Shown piece by piece: positions 51,977 through 61,693 of a DNA stretch of 64,000 bases; positions within the stretch are counted from its first letter, which is position 1, and each line of letters begins with the position of its first letter. Location: the NCBI GenBank assembly GCA_963665265.2, contig CAXXHQ010000001.1, forward strand, positions 496,001-560,000. The letters are read 5' to 3'. Made by a program: the position numbers and the translations under genes. The stretch comes from CAXXHQ01 sp963665265. Lineage in GTDB: Bacteria > Planctomycetota > Planctomycetia > Pirellulales > Thermoguttaceae. The notes under the pieces are model-generated. The model made no database searches. It saw nothing but the letters and a program-made list of their open reading frames with translations, and had not been told where the DNA came from.

Positions 51977-53428
51977 TTATCCCTTGTAGCAAAGGCACGG
52001 CTTTCGAGCGGCAAGAACCTCGTCGGGTCGGCTGATCGGCGTGTTGCTGGGGGCCGCATGCAGGGTTTCGTCCGACTCGCCGACGATCTTCCGCAACGTC
52101 TCGGCGAACGCGTCCAGCGTCGCTTTGCTTTCCGTCTCCGTCGGCTCCATCATCATCGCTTCATGGACGATCAGAGGGAAATAGACAGTCGGAGCGTGGA
52201 ATCCGTAATCGAGCAGGCGCTTCACGAGGTCCATCGTCGAAACGCCGCGTTCCGCTTTCAAATTGGCGGGCGAAGCCACGAACTCGTGCATGCAGCGATC
52301 GCCGTAGGGGACCGGCAGAAAATCCTTCACCAGCGAAAGCAAATAGTTCGCGTTCAACACCGCGTTTTCGGAGACGCGTTTTAGACCGTCCGGTCCATGC
52401 GTCCGGATGTAGCAGTACATGCGGACCAATACGCCGACGCTGCCGAAGAACGTGCGAACCCGACCGATTGACTTTGGACGATCGAAGTCCAAACGATACG
52501 CATCGCCTTCTTTCACGACGAGCGGACTCGGCAAAAACGGAGCCAACGCCTCGGTCACGGCGATCGGTCCGGCACCTGGACCGCCGCCGCCGTGCGGACC
52601 GCTGAAAGTTTTGTGCGGGTTGAAGTGCATCAAGTCGGCCCCGAAATCTCCCGGCCGAGCAATGCCCAAAATCGCGTTCATGTTCGCGCCGTCGAGATAG
52701 ACGAGGCCGCCCGCTTGATGAACCATGTCGGCGATCTTGCGGATGTTCTTCTCAAAGATACCGAGGGTATTCGGATTGGTAATCATGAAGACGGCCGTTT
52801 CGCCGTCTAATTTGGAGGCCAACTCTTCGAGATCGACGAAGCCGTTCGCGTCGCTCTTAATCGGCACGACGTCGAAGCCGGCCATGGCGGCGCTCGCCGG
52901 ATTCGTTCCGTGCGCGCCGTCGGGAATCAACACTTTCGTTCGGCGTTCGCCGCGATCCTTGAAATAGGCCGCCGCGACTAAGAGCGCCGCCATCTCGCCG
53001 TGCGCGCCTGCCGAGGGCTGCAACGAAACCGTCGGCAAGCCGGAAATCTCGGCCAACCACTCTTGGCAATCGTAGAGCAACGCCAGCAAGCCTTGCACCG
53101 ACGAATCGGGCTGATACGGATGCAAATCAACCATTCCCGGCATCGACGCCAAGCGCTCGTTTCGCTTCGGATTGTACTTCATCGTGCAGGAGCCGAGCGG
53201 ATAGAAATGCGTATCAACCGACATGTTTAACGTCGATAGATTGACGTAATGCCTTACGACGTCGATCTCGGCCAACTCGGGAAGCGCCGGCGGCGTCGCT
53301 TGGACCGCCGAAGCCGGCAGCAGCTCCGCAATCGGCTTCTGCGGAACGTCGCACGCGGGCAATTGCGCGCCGCGCAGGCCTGGACGGGAAAGTTCAAACA
53401 ATAACTTCGTGGCTCGATCGTTTCGCAT
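51977..53428 (-). CDS. gcvPB: Glycine dehydrogenase (decarboxylating) subunit 2
   Basis: A protein of 483 residues. The PLP lysine is K273 in FNPHKTFSGPHGGGGPG; LGSCTMKYNPKRNE and PSAGAHGEMAALLVA are family motifs. With GcvPA it forms the P-protein that decarboxylates glycine and loads the aminomethyl group on the lipoyl arm of GcvH. It lies 82 bp after gcvPA in the same operon. Length and motifs are complete. Confidence 0.97.
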   Translation of the reverse strand: MRNDRATKLLFELSRPGLRGAQLPACDVPQKPIAELLPASAVQATPPALPELAEIDVVRHYVNLSTLNMSVDTHFYPLGSCTMKYNPKRNERLASMPGMVDLHPYQPDSSVQGLLALLYDCQEWLAEISGLPTVSLQPSAGAHGEMAALLVAAAYFKDRGERRTKVLIPDGAHGTNPASAAMAGFDVVPIKSDANGFVDLEELASKLDGETAVFMITNPNTLGIFEKNIRKIADMVHQAGGLVYLDGANMNAILGIARPGDFGADLMHFNPHKTFSGPHGGGGPGAGPIAVTEALAPFLPSPLVVKEGDAYRLDFDRPKSIGRVRTFFGSVGVLVRMYCYIRTHGPDGLKRVSENAVLNANYLLSLVKDFLPVPYGDRCMHEFVASPANLKAERGVSTMDLVKRLLDYGFHAPTVYFPLIVHEAMMMEPTETESKATLDAFAETLRKIVGESDETLHAAPSNTPISRPDEVLAARKPCLCYKG

Positions 53429-53510
53429 CTGCGTCTAATTCCTTATCCACGGTTTACGCCAACCGGTCGATTTCGCTCAATAAAATCCGTGTTTCATTCG
53501 TCGCGTCGGC

Positions 53511-54848
53511 TTAACCGAAAATTTTGGCCAGCCGATCGATTTCCTCTTTCGTCCGCTTTTCGGTCACGGCCACGAGCAGGCAGTCGGCCAATTGCGGATA
53601 CCAACGCTTTAGCGGAACGCCCGGCAAGACGTACTCACGTTGCCCTCGGGCTAGGACCGCGTCGACGTCGCCTCCCTTCACTCGCACGACGAATTCTTTA
53701 AACGTCGGGCGATTGAAGATCTTCTCGGCCTTGCCGCCGGAAGCGAGTCGCTCCAAAGCGTAATTTGATTTTTGCAAGCAGAGCGATGCGACGTCGCGCA
53801 TCCCTTGCGGCCCCATCAGCGCCAAATAGACCGCCGACCGCAACGCGAACAACGCTTGATTCGAGCAGATGTTGCTCGTCGCTTTCTCGCGGCGAATATG
53901 CTGTTCACGAGTCTGCAACGTCAACGCCCAGCAGCGTTTGCCGTTTCGATCGACCGTCTGGCCGATCATCCGCCCCGGCATTCTCCGAACGAATTGCTCG
54001 CGACAGGCGAGGATTCCCAAATACGGGCCGCCGTATGCCATCGGATTACCCAACGCTTGTCCCTCGGCCACGCAAATATCCGCGCCGTATTCGCCCGGTC
54101 TTTTTAAGAGTCCTAAGCTGATCGGATCGGCGATGACGACGAACAAAGCGCCGGCCTTGTGCGCGATCTCGGCCAAGGTCTCGACCTCTTCCAAGCAGCC
54201 GAAGAAATTCGGATGCTGCACGATGAGGCAGGCCGTGTTCTTATCGACCGCCTTCTCGGCATCGGCCAGCGAAACGCCGCCGTCCGTCGCCGGAAGAGCG
54301 ACGATCTCTGTGGCGAAATTCGCCAAATACGTTTTCAACGTCTCGCGATATTCCGGATGCACGCTCTCGGCCACCACGACCCGGCCTTCGCGCCGCGTGA
54401 GGCTCATCGCCATCAGGGCGGCCTCGGCCGTCGCGCTGCCGGCGTCGTACATGCTCGAATTCGAAACGTCCATTCCCGTCAAGCGCGTTATCATCGTTTG
54501 ATATTCAAACAACGCTTGCAAGTTTCCCTGCGCGACCTCGGGCTGATACGGCGTATAGGACGTGTAGAACTCGCTCCGCGACGAAACCATATCGACGACC
54601 GCGGGAACGAAATGGTCGTAGCTGCCGCCGCCCAAAAAGCAGGGCACGCAACTCGCCGATAAGTTCTTTCCGGCCAACGAAACGATATGCGACGTTAATT
54701 CAAGCTCACCCATCGCCCGAGGCAAATTTAATCCGCGATTCAATCGCGCATCAGCAGGAACCATCGCAAACAGCTCGTCGATCGACTTTACGCCGATCGC
54801 CTTCAACATCGCTTGCTGATCTTCGCTCGTATTCGGAATGTATGGCAT
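53511..54848 (-). CDS. gcvPA: Glycine dehydrogenase (decarboxylating) subunit 1
   Basis: A protein of 445 residues from the ATG at 54848; the 14 extra codons upstream are not family-like. It begins MPYIPNTSEDQQAML, typical of GcvPA, and has SCVPCFLGGGSYDHFVP, YTPYQPEVAQGNLQALFEYQTM and DVSNSSMYDAGSATAEA. It pairs with GcvPB to make the split P-protein found in many bacteria. About 130 bp including one palindromic repeat separate it from gcvH. Confidence 0.97.
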   Translation of the reverse strand: MPYIPNTSEDQQAMLKAIGVKSIDELFAMVPADARLNRGLNLPRAMGELELTSHIVSLAGKNLSASCVPCFLGGGSYDHFVPAVVDMVSSRSEFYTSYTPYQPEVAQGNLQALFEYQTMITRLTGMDVSNSSMYDAGSATAEAALMAMSLTRREGRVVVAESVHPEYRETLKTYLANFATEIVALPATDGGVSLADAEKAVDKNTACLIVQHPNFFGCLEEVETLAEIAHKAGALFVVIADPISLGLLKRPGEYGADICVAEGQALGNPMAYGGPYLGILACREQFVRRMPGRMIGQTVDRNGKRCWALTLQTREQHIRREKATSNICSNQALFALRSAVYLALMGPQGMRDVASLCLQKSNYALERLASGGKAEKIFNRPTFKEFVVRVKGGDVDAVLARGQREYVLPGVPLKRWYPQLADCLLVAVTEKRTKEEIDRLAKIFG

Positions 54849-54924
54849 GTATCCGCTCTCTAAAAAACAAATGCCGGCGTCGTGAATCATGCACGGAGCG
54901 CATGATATGCAAATCCTATCCCTT

Positions 54925-54948
54925 CAGGCACAGCGTGCCTGACCTACA
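54925..54948. repeat. CTACA-flanked palindrome
   Basis: CAGGCAC-AGC-GTGCCTG followed by ACCTACA, in the gap between gcvH and gcvPA. It belongs to the same group as those at 21047-21139, 22032-22053 and 23481-23505. Confidence 0.65.
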
Positions 54949-54979
54949 GTCCACGCCCTAATCCCTACGTTCAACTTAT

Positions 54980-55381
54980 TTACTCGTGTTCTTCGGCGCA
55001 TTGCTTGTCGTACGCGGCCGCGTCCAAAAGTTTTTTCAAGCAGGCGGGATCGCTTACCTTCACCTTGACGAACCACCCGGCTTCGTAAGGATCGTTCGGC
55101 AAGCTGTCCAGATTTTCGGGCAGCGACGAATTCACTTCGATCACTTCGCCGTCCACCGGGCTGTTTAGATCGCTCACGGCCTTCACCGATTCGATTTCGC
55201 CGAACGGCTCGCCCGCCTTCACTTGACGGCCGACCTCGGGCAATTGCGCGAACACCAAATCGGTCAACGCCTGCAAGGCGAACGCCGTGATTCCGATGGC
55301 GGCCACCGTCGCGCCCGAGGCGTCGGTCTCGACTTTAACCCATTCATGCGTTTTCGAATAAAGCAAGTTTTGCGGCGTCAC
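54980..55381 (-). CDS. gcvH: Glycine cleavage system H protein
   Basis: A protein of 133 residues. It begins NLLYSKTHEWVKVE, and the lipoyl lysine is K67 in EIESVKAVSDLNSPV. It carries the aminomethyl intermediate between the P, T and L proteins. Its start overlaps the gcvT stop by four bases (ATGA), so the two are translationally coupled. Confidence 0.97.
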   Translation of the reverse strand: MTPQNLLYSKTHEWVKVETDASGATVAAIGITAFALQALTDLVFAQLPEVGRQVKAGEPFGEIESVKAVSDLNSPVDGEVIEVNSSLPENLDSLPNDPYEAGWFVKVKVSDPACLKKLLDAAAYDKQCAEEHE

Positions 55382-56553
55382 TTCGTGTTTCCTTTCTTCC
55401 TATTTCGATTGAAAAACGGCAACGGAACGATCCGCGCCGATTCTAGCGTTCCCCGGACGTCGATTTGCACTTCCGTTCCGTCGGTCGAATGCTCCGGCGG
55501 CACGAATCCCATGGCGATCGATTTCTTTAGCGTGGGCGAATACGAACCGCTCGTCACTTCTCCGATCGGTTTGGATTCTAACTTAATCGGGCACCCCTGT
55601 CGCGGCGCCCGGCGGCCTTCCAACTCGAGGCCGACCCTGACCAGCTTCGTTGGCGTTTTCTCCAGATTCAGCAAGGCGTCGCGGCCGGGAAAGTCATAGC
55701 CGGTCAAGTAGCACGCCGACGCGACTCCCGCTTGGAACGGGTCGATCTGTTCGGAAAGCTCATGCCCGTAAAGCGGCATTCCCGCTTCGAGTCGCAGCGT
55801 ATCTCGCGCGCCGAGTCCGGTCGGAATCACGCCCAACGGCTTGCCGGCTTCGATCAACGCCTTCCAAACGTCTTGGGCGATTCCAGCGCCAAGACTTAAT
55901 TCAAAGCCGTCTTCGCCGGTGTACCCGGTGCGGCTGATGATTCCGCCTTGGCGTTTCGCCGCCGGATGCAAAATGCGAACGGTCTCGCCGCGATAATATT
56001 TCATCGTGCTTAGGTCGGCGTCTACGAACGGTTGCATCAACTCGATCGCTTTCGGGCCTTGCACGGCGAACATCGCCCAAAGCCGCGACACGTCGGCCCA
56101 AATGATTTCTTGGCCAGGCCGTTCAGCGCGCTCGCGCGACAAATGCTTTTCGATCCAGCGAACGATCTTTTCCCGATTCGAGGCGTTCACCACGACGACG
56201 TAAAACGGTTGGCCGATCTCGTTGTGATAATAGCCAACGAGGACGTCGTCCAAGATTCCGCCCTGCTCGTTCGTCACCAACGAGTAGCGAATTTGTCCCA
56301 AGGCCATGTCGGCCACGCGACGAGTGAGCAACTCGGCCAAGAACACGGCCGCGCCCGGTCCTTCGAATCGAAGCCGCCCCATGTGCGAGATGTCAGTCAT
56401 TCCCACGGCCGTACGCGTCGCCGTGTGCTCGTCGATAATCGACGTATATTGCACCGGCATGGCGAATCCGGCGAACTCGACCATCCGCCCTCCGTTCGCA
56501 ACATGCCAATCGTAAAGCGGGGTCTTCAATAAAGTGTCGATCGATTGCGTCAT
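55378..56553 (-). CDS. gcvT: Aminomethyltransferase (glycine cleavage T protein)
   Basis: A protein of 391 residues from the ATG at 56553, which has GGAG five bases upstream. Residues GGRMVEFAGFAMPVQY, DISHMGRLRFEG, ISRTGYTGEDGFEL and the C-terminal GEVTSGSYSPTLKKSIAMGFV are diagnostic. It moves the methylene group from GcvH to tetrahydrofolate and frees ammonia. It is the first gene of gcvT-gcvH-gcvPA-gcvPB-lipoyltransferase. No glycine riboswitch motif is recognisable upstream. Confidence 0.96.
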   Translation of the reverse strand: MTQSIDTLLKTPLYDWHVANGGRMVEFAGFAMPVQYTSIIDEHTATRTAVGMTDISHMGRLRFEGPGAAVFLAELLTRRVADMALGQIRYSLVTNEQGGILDDVLVGYYHNEIGQPFYVVVVNASNREKIVRWIEKHLSRERAERPGQEIIWADVSRLWAMFAVQGPKAIELMQPFVDADLSTMKYYRGETVRILHPAAKRQGGIISRTGYTGEDGFELSLGAGIAQDVWKALIEAGKPLGVIPTGLGARDTLRLEAGMPLYGHELSEQIDPFQAGVASACYLTGYDFPGRDALLNLEKTPTKLVRVGLELEGRRAPRQGCPIKLESKPIGEVTSGSYSPTLKKSIAMGFVPPEHSTDGTEVQIDVRGTLESARIVPLPFFNRNRKKGNTK

Positions 56554-56939
56554 GATCGCTCCATGATCGAAATAGGAATGCACAACGAAGAGGACGCGGG
56601 GCGTAGCTCTTCAAGGGGGAGGGACTGACGGGCAAAGGCGAGAAACGACAAAAGCGGGATCCATTCCCGAGCGCCGTTCAGTCAAGAAAGCTATTTTACC
56701 GGATCAGCCGTTTTCAACCAGGGGGCGAGAAAAAGGGCGTATTTTCCGAGTTAAACCGACTGGCTTGCCGAGCGAACCGAACGCAGCAAGCCGGAGACAA
56801 GCAAACAATCCTGCTTGTCTGTTCAGCTGCAACGCCAAAAACAAACGCGGCAAACAACAGTGCTCCATGGCTTCCAAGACTCCGCTCGGAAACTAGAAGC
56901 TGCTCTCGACGCTTTCCGCGTATCCCCCAGCGAAAAAAC
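56554..56939. other. 386-bp gap with hairpins between rnr and gcvT
   Basis: The gap holds the perfect hairpin GACAAGCA-AACAATCC-TGCTTGTC (56796-56819) and, just left of it, GGCTTGC and GCAAGCC arms (about 56762-56793). It should contain the gcv operon promoter. I searched by eye for a tandem glycine riboswitch and found none. No gene is seen. Confidence 0.5.
56796..56819. repeat. Perfect 8-bp hairpin downstream of rnr
   Basis: GACAAGCA and TGCTTGTC separated by eight bases. No T-run follows on either strand, so it is not a classic terminator. Confidence 0.55.
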
Positions 56940-59411
56940 TTACTTCCGCTTCTTCTTCGACGGTTTTTTCTTGAAGCCGCCGGCGGCCTTAGCTCGTTTC
57001 GCTTTCTTCTTTTCGCCGATTTCGATGGCGCGTTTCGGACTCGCGCTTCGTTTCGTTTTTGAAAACGGCGCCGTTTTCGTCGGTCCTTTCGTCTCGCCCG
57101 CCGGAGCGGCCTTCTTCGCCGTGACGCCCGCCAAGCGGAAGTCCAACTCGCGCCGCTCGAGGTCCACGTCAGAAACTTCGACCTTCACCACGTCGCCCAA
57201 CCGGAACTCGTTCCCTTCTCGTCGTCCGGAAAGCGTATGACTCGCGCGGTCGAAGTAGTACGTATCGTCGCGCAGAGAATCGATTCGCACCAAGCCCTCG
57301 GCGGGAATCGCGATCCCCTGTACGAAAATTCCGTAGCTTTCGACGCCAGTCACGACGCCGTCCATCTCCATACCGATCCGCTCGCTGAGATAATGCAGCA
57401 GCTTGAGCTTCGTCAATTCTCGTTCGGCCGACTCGGCCCGTTGCTCACGATCGGAGCAGTGCCGCCCGAGGATCATCAACTCGTCGTAATCGTTTTTCGG
57501 CTTTTGATTCTTTAGAATGGCGTCCACGAGTCGATGCACCGTCAAGTCGGGATAGCGTCGAATCGGCGACGTGAAATGGCAATAGCATTCGCTCGCCAAG
57601 GCGTAGTGCCCTTCGTCCATCGGTCCGTAAACCGCGCGTTGCATCGATCGAAGCGCCGCGAAGTGGACGGCCCTTTGATCCGGCCGCTCCGCCGCCTCGA
57701 GCAACGTCTTCTGCAACTCGAAGCGACTCTCCAAGCTCGACACCTTGTAGCCGAGCGAGCGAACGAAATCGGTCAACGCCTTGAGTTTGTGCGGACTCGG
57801 CGTTTGATGCACGCGTCGCAAAAACGGCCAATCCTTGTCTCGGATCGACTCGGCCACCGCCTCGTTCGCCGAAAGCATGAATTCTTCGATGATCTTATGG
57901 CTTTCAGTGTTCTCGGTCGCATGGGCGCCGGAAACACGTCCTTCTTTGTCCAACTCGATCTTCACCTCGGGCATCGACAGCTCAAGCGAACCGTTTCGCT
58001 TTCGCTTTGCTCGCAAGATGCGCGATAAATCGCGCATCCGACCGAGCAAATCAAAGACTTTTTCGCCCAGCTTTTTCTTCCACGCCTCGGGCTCCGCTAA
58101 AAAGCCGTCCACTTGTTCGTAGGTCAACCGCTTGCAACTCTTAATCACCGAGTTGTGCAGCTTGATCTCCGTTCGCAGTCCTTGCGGCGTGAACTCCATA
58201 TAGCACGTCTTCGTAAACCGCGGCTTATCGGGCTGCAAGCTGGCCAAGCTGTTCGAGATCGTCTCGGGCAGCATCGGAATCACGCGATCGGGCAGATAGA
58301 CGCTCGTCGCCCGACTTCGCGCCTCGCGGTCCAACGGAGTTTTCGGCCGAACGAAATACGACACGTCGGCGATATGCACGCCGAGCAGCCAATTTCCTTC
58401 CTCCGTTTTTTCCAATGAAATCGCGTCGTCGAAATCGCGCGCGTCCTCGGGATCGATGGTAATGATCGTCGCCCCGGTCAGATCCACGCGTCCGTCAAAG
58501 TTCTCTTTTTCGAATCGCGCCGCCTCTTCACGGGTCTGCTCCAACACGTCTTCCGGAAATGCGTCGGGGAGATCAAATTCCCGAATGATCGAAAGCGTAT
58601 CGACGCCGGGCCGGCCGCGCGCGCCCAGGACTTCGGTAATCACCCCTTCGCCGTCTTGATAGGGGGACGGAAACCGCACCATCTCGAAAACGACTTTGTC
58701 TTCGGGCTGCGCATTCTTGGCGCCGGGATCGCCCACAGAAATCGGGCGGGCGAAGACTGAACCGTCCACACGAACGAAGGCTCCGCCTCGATCCTCGAAA
58801 TACGTTCCCACGAACTGCCGCGTTTGTCGATTCAGAATTTCGACGATCTCGCCGCGCGGGCCGGGGGTCTTTCCTTTGTGTTTGGAGAGCGCAACGACGA
58901 CCGTATCGCCGGTCGAAGCGTCCTTCGCGTATTCCTCGGGAATGAAAATATCTTCGGGCGGCTTGCCGCTTTGCGCTTCGCCGAACGGCCGCTCGGGCCG
59001 AACAAAGCCGAACCCCTTGGCGTTCCGTTGAAACGTGCCGACGATCCGTCCCGGCCGCTGCGACGGATTCGCCTTGCCCGCCGGTTTACCGGGCGTTTTT
59101 TCGGCCTTCTTTTTTGGAGCGGAAGTTTTTAGCGGCAAGTAGCCGACAGGGGCGGCGGAATCCGCTTTCGGCGCCAACTCTTCGTCCAACGTTTTCGGCG
59201 AAGACGCGATCGGCGTTCCTGGTTTCACGCGATGATTGGCCTCGTAGCGCAAGAGCCCTGAGCGGAGCAGCCGCTTCACGACGCGTTTCAAGTCATCGAC
59301 TTGATCGAGCGGAATTTGCAATTGCTTGGCCAAGACTCGCGACTTGACGGGCGAATAGTTGGGGCGACGCACCCACTCCAAAATGACGCGTTCCATTTCC
59401 GCCGAATCCAT
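56940..59411 (-). CDS. rnr: Ribonuclease R
   Basis: A protein of 823 residues. An N-terminal winged-helix part (~1-60) leads through a basic linker to cold-shock domains (GRIVGTFQRNAKGFGFVRPE), the RNB catalytic domain with the metal site IDPEDARDFDDA at 319-330 and ATSVYLPDRVIPMLP, then an S1 domain (~650-735; GVVTGVESYGIFVQG) and a Lys-rich tail. It degrades structured RNA from the 3' end. GGAGCGAGG precedes the ATG. The long basic linker and tail are common in RNase R and aid RNA binding. Confidence 0.96.
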   Translation of the reverse strand: MDSAEMERVILEWVRRPNYSPVKSRVLAKQLQIPLDQVDDLKRVVKRLLRSGLLRYEANHRVKPGTPIASSPKTLDEELAPKADSAAPVGYLPLKTSAPKKKAEKTPGKPAGKANPSQRPGRIVGTFQRNAKGFGFVRPERPFGEAQSGKPPEDIFIPEEYAKDASTGDTVVVALSKHKGKTPGPRGEIVEILNRQTRQFVGTYFEDRGGAFVRVDGSVFARPISVGDPGAKNAQPEDKVVFEMVRFPSPYQDGEGVITEVLGARGRPGVDTLSIIREFDLPDAFPEDVLEQTREEAARFEKENFDGRVDLTGATIITIDPEDARDFDDAISLEKTEEGNWLLGVHIADVSYFVRPKTPLDREARSRATSVYLPDRVIPMLPETISNSLASLQPDKPRFTKTCYMEFTPQGLRTEIKLHNSVIKSCKRLTYEQVDGFLAEPEAWKKKLGEKVFDLLGRMRDLSRILRAKRKRNGSLELSMPEVKIELDKEGRVSGAHATENTESHKIIEEFMLSANEAVAESIRDKDWPFLRRVHQTPSPHKLKALTDFVRSLGYKVSSLESRFELQKTLLEAAERPDQRAVHFAALRSMQRAVYGPMDEGHYALASECYCHFTSPIRRYPDLTVHRLVDAILKNQKPKNDYDELMILGRHCSDREQRAESAERELTKLKLLHYLSERIGMEMDGVVTGVESYGIFVQGIAIPAEGLVRIDSLRDDTYYFDRASHTLSGRREGNEFRLGDVVKVEVSDVDLERRELDFRLAGVTAKKAAPAGETKGPTKTAPFSKTKRSASPKRAIEIGEKKKAKRAKAAGGFKKKPSKKKRK

Positions 59412-59431
59412 AACCTCGCTCCTTCAATATC

Positions 59432-59463
59432 TATAGGAGGACTGGCATTCCGGCCTGTCCGTT
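59432..59463. repeat. Short repeat, also near 61508
   Basis: ATAGGAGGACTGGCATTCCGGCCTGTCC here and TTAGGAGAACAGGCTTTCCCGCCTGTC at 61510-61536 share a core with an ACAGGC/GCCTGT inverted repeat. Both lie just upstream of a minus-strand gene start. Confidence 0.5.
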
Positions 59464-59565
59464 TAGCCGTTATCCCAAAGGGACGCACGGGGCAACCCCG
59501 ATTATTAATCGAGGCGGCAAATTCGCGTTCATGCGCGGCTTAAAACTTCGTACTTTGGCGTTCTT

Positions 59566-60300
59566 TCATGATCCCCGCGCACCCCGACTTTTCCGAATCA
59601 TACCCCCAACGGCACAAACGCCGAACAAAAGACACCATGAAGTCGGCTCCGGTACGACGGAGGAATAGGAAAAACTAATCGAATCAAAAGCAACATTCCT
59701 GTAGTCGAGTCCTGCATATATTTTATCCGTAGAAACACCGATTTTTAATTCCAATGTTTGACCTCGCAATGATGCCGGAATGTTTCCTCCGACTTTTACG
59801 AGATCGCCCGAGTACGATTCCAATATCGTCAGCGGAATATTGACGCCGCCCAAGGTAATATATATCTCGCTAATATCCGCCGCTTGATAATTGACGGCGT
59901 TCAGATCGCACAACATTGAAAGAGATTTATATGCTGTCGAAACATAGCCTGTCTGCGAAATTGAAACTTCGTGCAATTGAGACGCTGCCATCCAATCATG
60001 ACCGTTTTCTATCACAACTGAATAATTCCCGGAAATCGCTTGGGAAGCAGAAAAAAGAGAAATATCCGTTCCGTCAAGAAGGTACGTGTTATAAGTAACT
60101 TTTGCGTTTCCTTCTTCCCTCCCGTTAAGAATCCAACCGGGAAGGGCGTCCGTAGCCGCTACTCCCATACTAGAATAAACAGGTGCCGTTTGACCGGAAA
60201 AAGCCGATTCAAAATCTAAATTCCGAAACGCAGCAGCGTTGAGGCCGCACACACACAAGGCGTTTAGGCAGAGCGATAACAAAACGGCGATTTTTTTCAT
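59566..60300 (-). CDS. PEP-CTERM secreted protein
   Basis: A protein of 244 residues. A signal peptide (~1-23, ending LNAAA) starts a mature protein FRNLDFESA, a common beginning of bacterial secreted beta-sandwich proteins with the form NxDFE, and later parts read LPGWILNG and SVVIENGHDW. It ends VPEPTSWCLLFGVC with a basic tail, the PEP-CTERM sorting signal. The DNA is more AT-rich than its neighbours. No exosortase gene is in the window. The substrate or role is unknown. Confidence 0.75.
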   Translation of the reverse strand: MKKIAVLLSLCLNALCVCGLNAAAFRNLDFESAFSGQTAPVYSSMGVAATDALPGWILNGREEGNAKVTYNTYLLDGTDISLFSASQAISGNYSVVIENGHDWMAASQLHEVSISQTGYVSTAYKSLSMLCDLNAVNYQAADISEIYITLGGVNIPLTILESYSGDLVKVGGNIPASLRGQTLELKIGVSTDKIYAGLDYRNVAFDSISFSYSSVVPEPTSWCLLFGVCAVGGMIRKSRGARGS

Positions 60301-60524
60301 AATAAAGCCCTCATGAGAAGAATAGTGTAGTAGCTGCCGTCAAAACGTTTAAGGACACTCCTACGTAACCTTGAGGTCCTCAAATGAAGAGACTCCCGGC
60401 ATCATACCAAAAAAGTGTCACAAAATCCATCTTCGGAGGATTTCGCTTTGACGTCCCGAATTCGTATTAATTCGCGGCTCAAAAACTTCTTTCTTCCGCG
60501 TCCCTATCCCCTACACCCTACTCG

Positions 60525-61493
60525 CTATTTGCTCTTTCCCTTAAAAATCTTCCGCTCCAAGTTCGCTTGATACATCGTCCACGGGCTATCGACGTTCGGG
60601 TCTTCGTCGATCAACTGCTGGAACGAATTGATCTTGGCGTCGAGATTGTCGAGGCAATAGAGCGCAACGGCCTCGGGCGTCATCGGCAACTTGGGACTGC
60701 CGAAGGCGTACTCGCCGTGATGACTGACGATCATGTGCTTTAACCGCAGCGCCGTCTCGCTGGGAAACGGCTCGCCGGAGAGTTTTTCGGCCTCGGCGAT
60801 TTTGCGATCGAGCGTTCCCACGGCCATAACCAAATGACCGATCAATTGGCCTTCATCGGTATAGGCGAAACCTTGTTCGTAGCTTAGTTCGTCGATCTTG
60901 CCCATGTCGTGCAGAAAGGCGCCGCAGAGGAGCAAGTCGCGGTTAATGTTCGGGTAGCACGGCGCGACGCGACTGACGACTTCCATCAAACCGACGATAT
61001 GGGCGAGTAGTCCGCCGTGAAAGGCGTGATGGTTTTTCGTGCCAGCCGGCGCCATTGAAAGCTTGGCGGTGAACTCCTTGTCCATCAAAAAGCACTCGGC
61101 GAGGTTTCGCAGGGCCGGGTCTTGCATGCCGCGAAGCATTTCGCCAAGTCGGGCGAAGAGCTTGTCGACGTCGACGGCCGGTTGCGGGGCGAAGTCCTCC
61201 TCGTCGATAAGATTCGGATCGACCTTGGTCAACTTGGTGACGATCATCTGCATGGCACCCTGGAACACCTGCGTGGCGCCTTCGACGCGGAGGTAGTCGC
61301 CGTTCTCGAACGACTGGTACGTTTTTTCGGTGGCGTTCCACATCCGTCCCCAGACCGAGCCGGTCCGATCGGAAAATTCGACCTGCAAATAAAGATTGCC
61401 GTTGCGATTGGGACGAAGCTGCTTATTCGAGGCGAGAAAAATCTCGACGACGTTCTCTTGCTGACCAAGTTCGTTGACGAAACGACGCGACAT
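60525..61493 (-). CDS. YhaM-like 3'-5' exonuclease (OB-fold plus HD)
   Basis: A protein of 322 residues from the ATG at 61493; the 32 codons upstream run into a repeat and have no start signals. An OB-fold (~12-90; LYLQVEFSDRTGSVWGRMW) is followed by an HD phosphohydrolase domain with HHAFHGGLLAHIVG, GAFLHDMGKIDEL (H195, D196) and HMIVSHHGEYAFGS. This order is that of YhaM and CBF1, which degrade RNA or single-stranded DNA from the 3' end. GAAAGG lies six bases before the start. Confidence 0.9.
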   Translation of the reverse strand: MSRRFVNELGQQENVVEIFLASNKQLRPNRNGNLYLQVEFSDRTGSVWGRMWNATEKTYQSFENGDYLRVEGATQVFQGAMQMIVTKLTKVDPNLIDEEDFAPQPAVDVDKLFARLGEMLRGMQDPALRNLAECFLMDKEFTAKLSMAPAGTKNHHAFHGGLLAHIVGLMEVVSRVAPCYPNINRDLLLCGAFLHDMGKIDELSYEQGFAYTDEGQLIGHLVMAVGTLDRKIAEAEKLSGEPFPSETALRLKHMIVSHHGEYAFGSPKLPMTPEAVALYCLDNLDAKINSFQQLIDEDPNVDSPWTMYQANLERKIFKGKSK

Positions 61494-61693
61494 GAAAAAC
61501 CTTTCTATATTAGGAGAACAGGCTTTCCCGCCTGTCTCAATTAGGGCGACAAAAACGCTAGCGGCTTGAAAAGGCCTGTGGGACGTCAAAGCGGCGGCAA
61601 AAAGCTAAAATCGCCGCCCGTAAATTTTAGACCGTCGCCCGAATCCCCGCAACCCGCTCAATTTTTTCGAGAAGCATCCCCGTCGGTCGACCG

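Noticed and set aside
56554..56760. Glycine riboswitch upstream of gcvT
   Set aside because: The conserved GGAGA and GCCGAAGG-type blocks are not found by eye, in single or tandem form.
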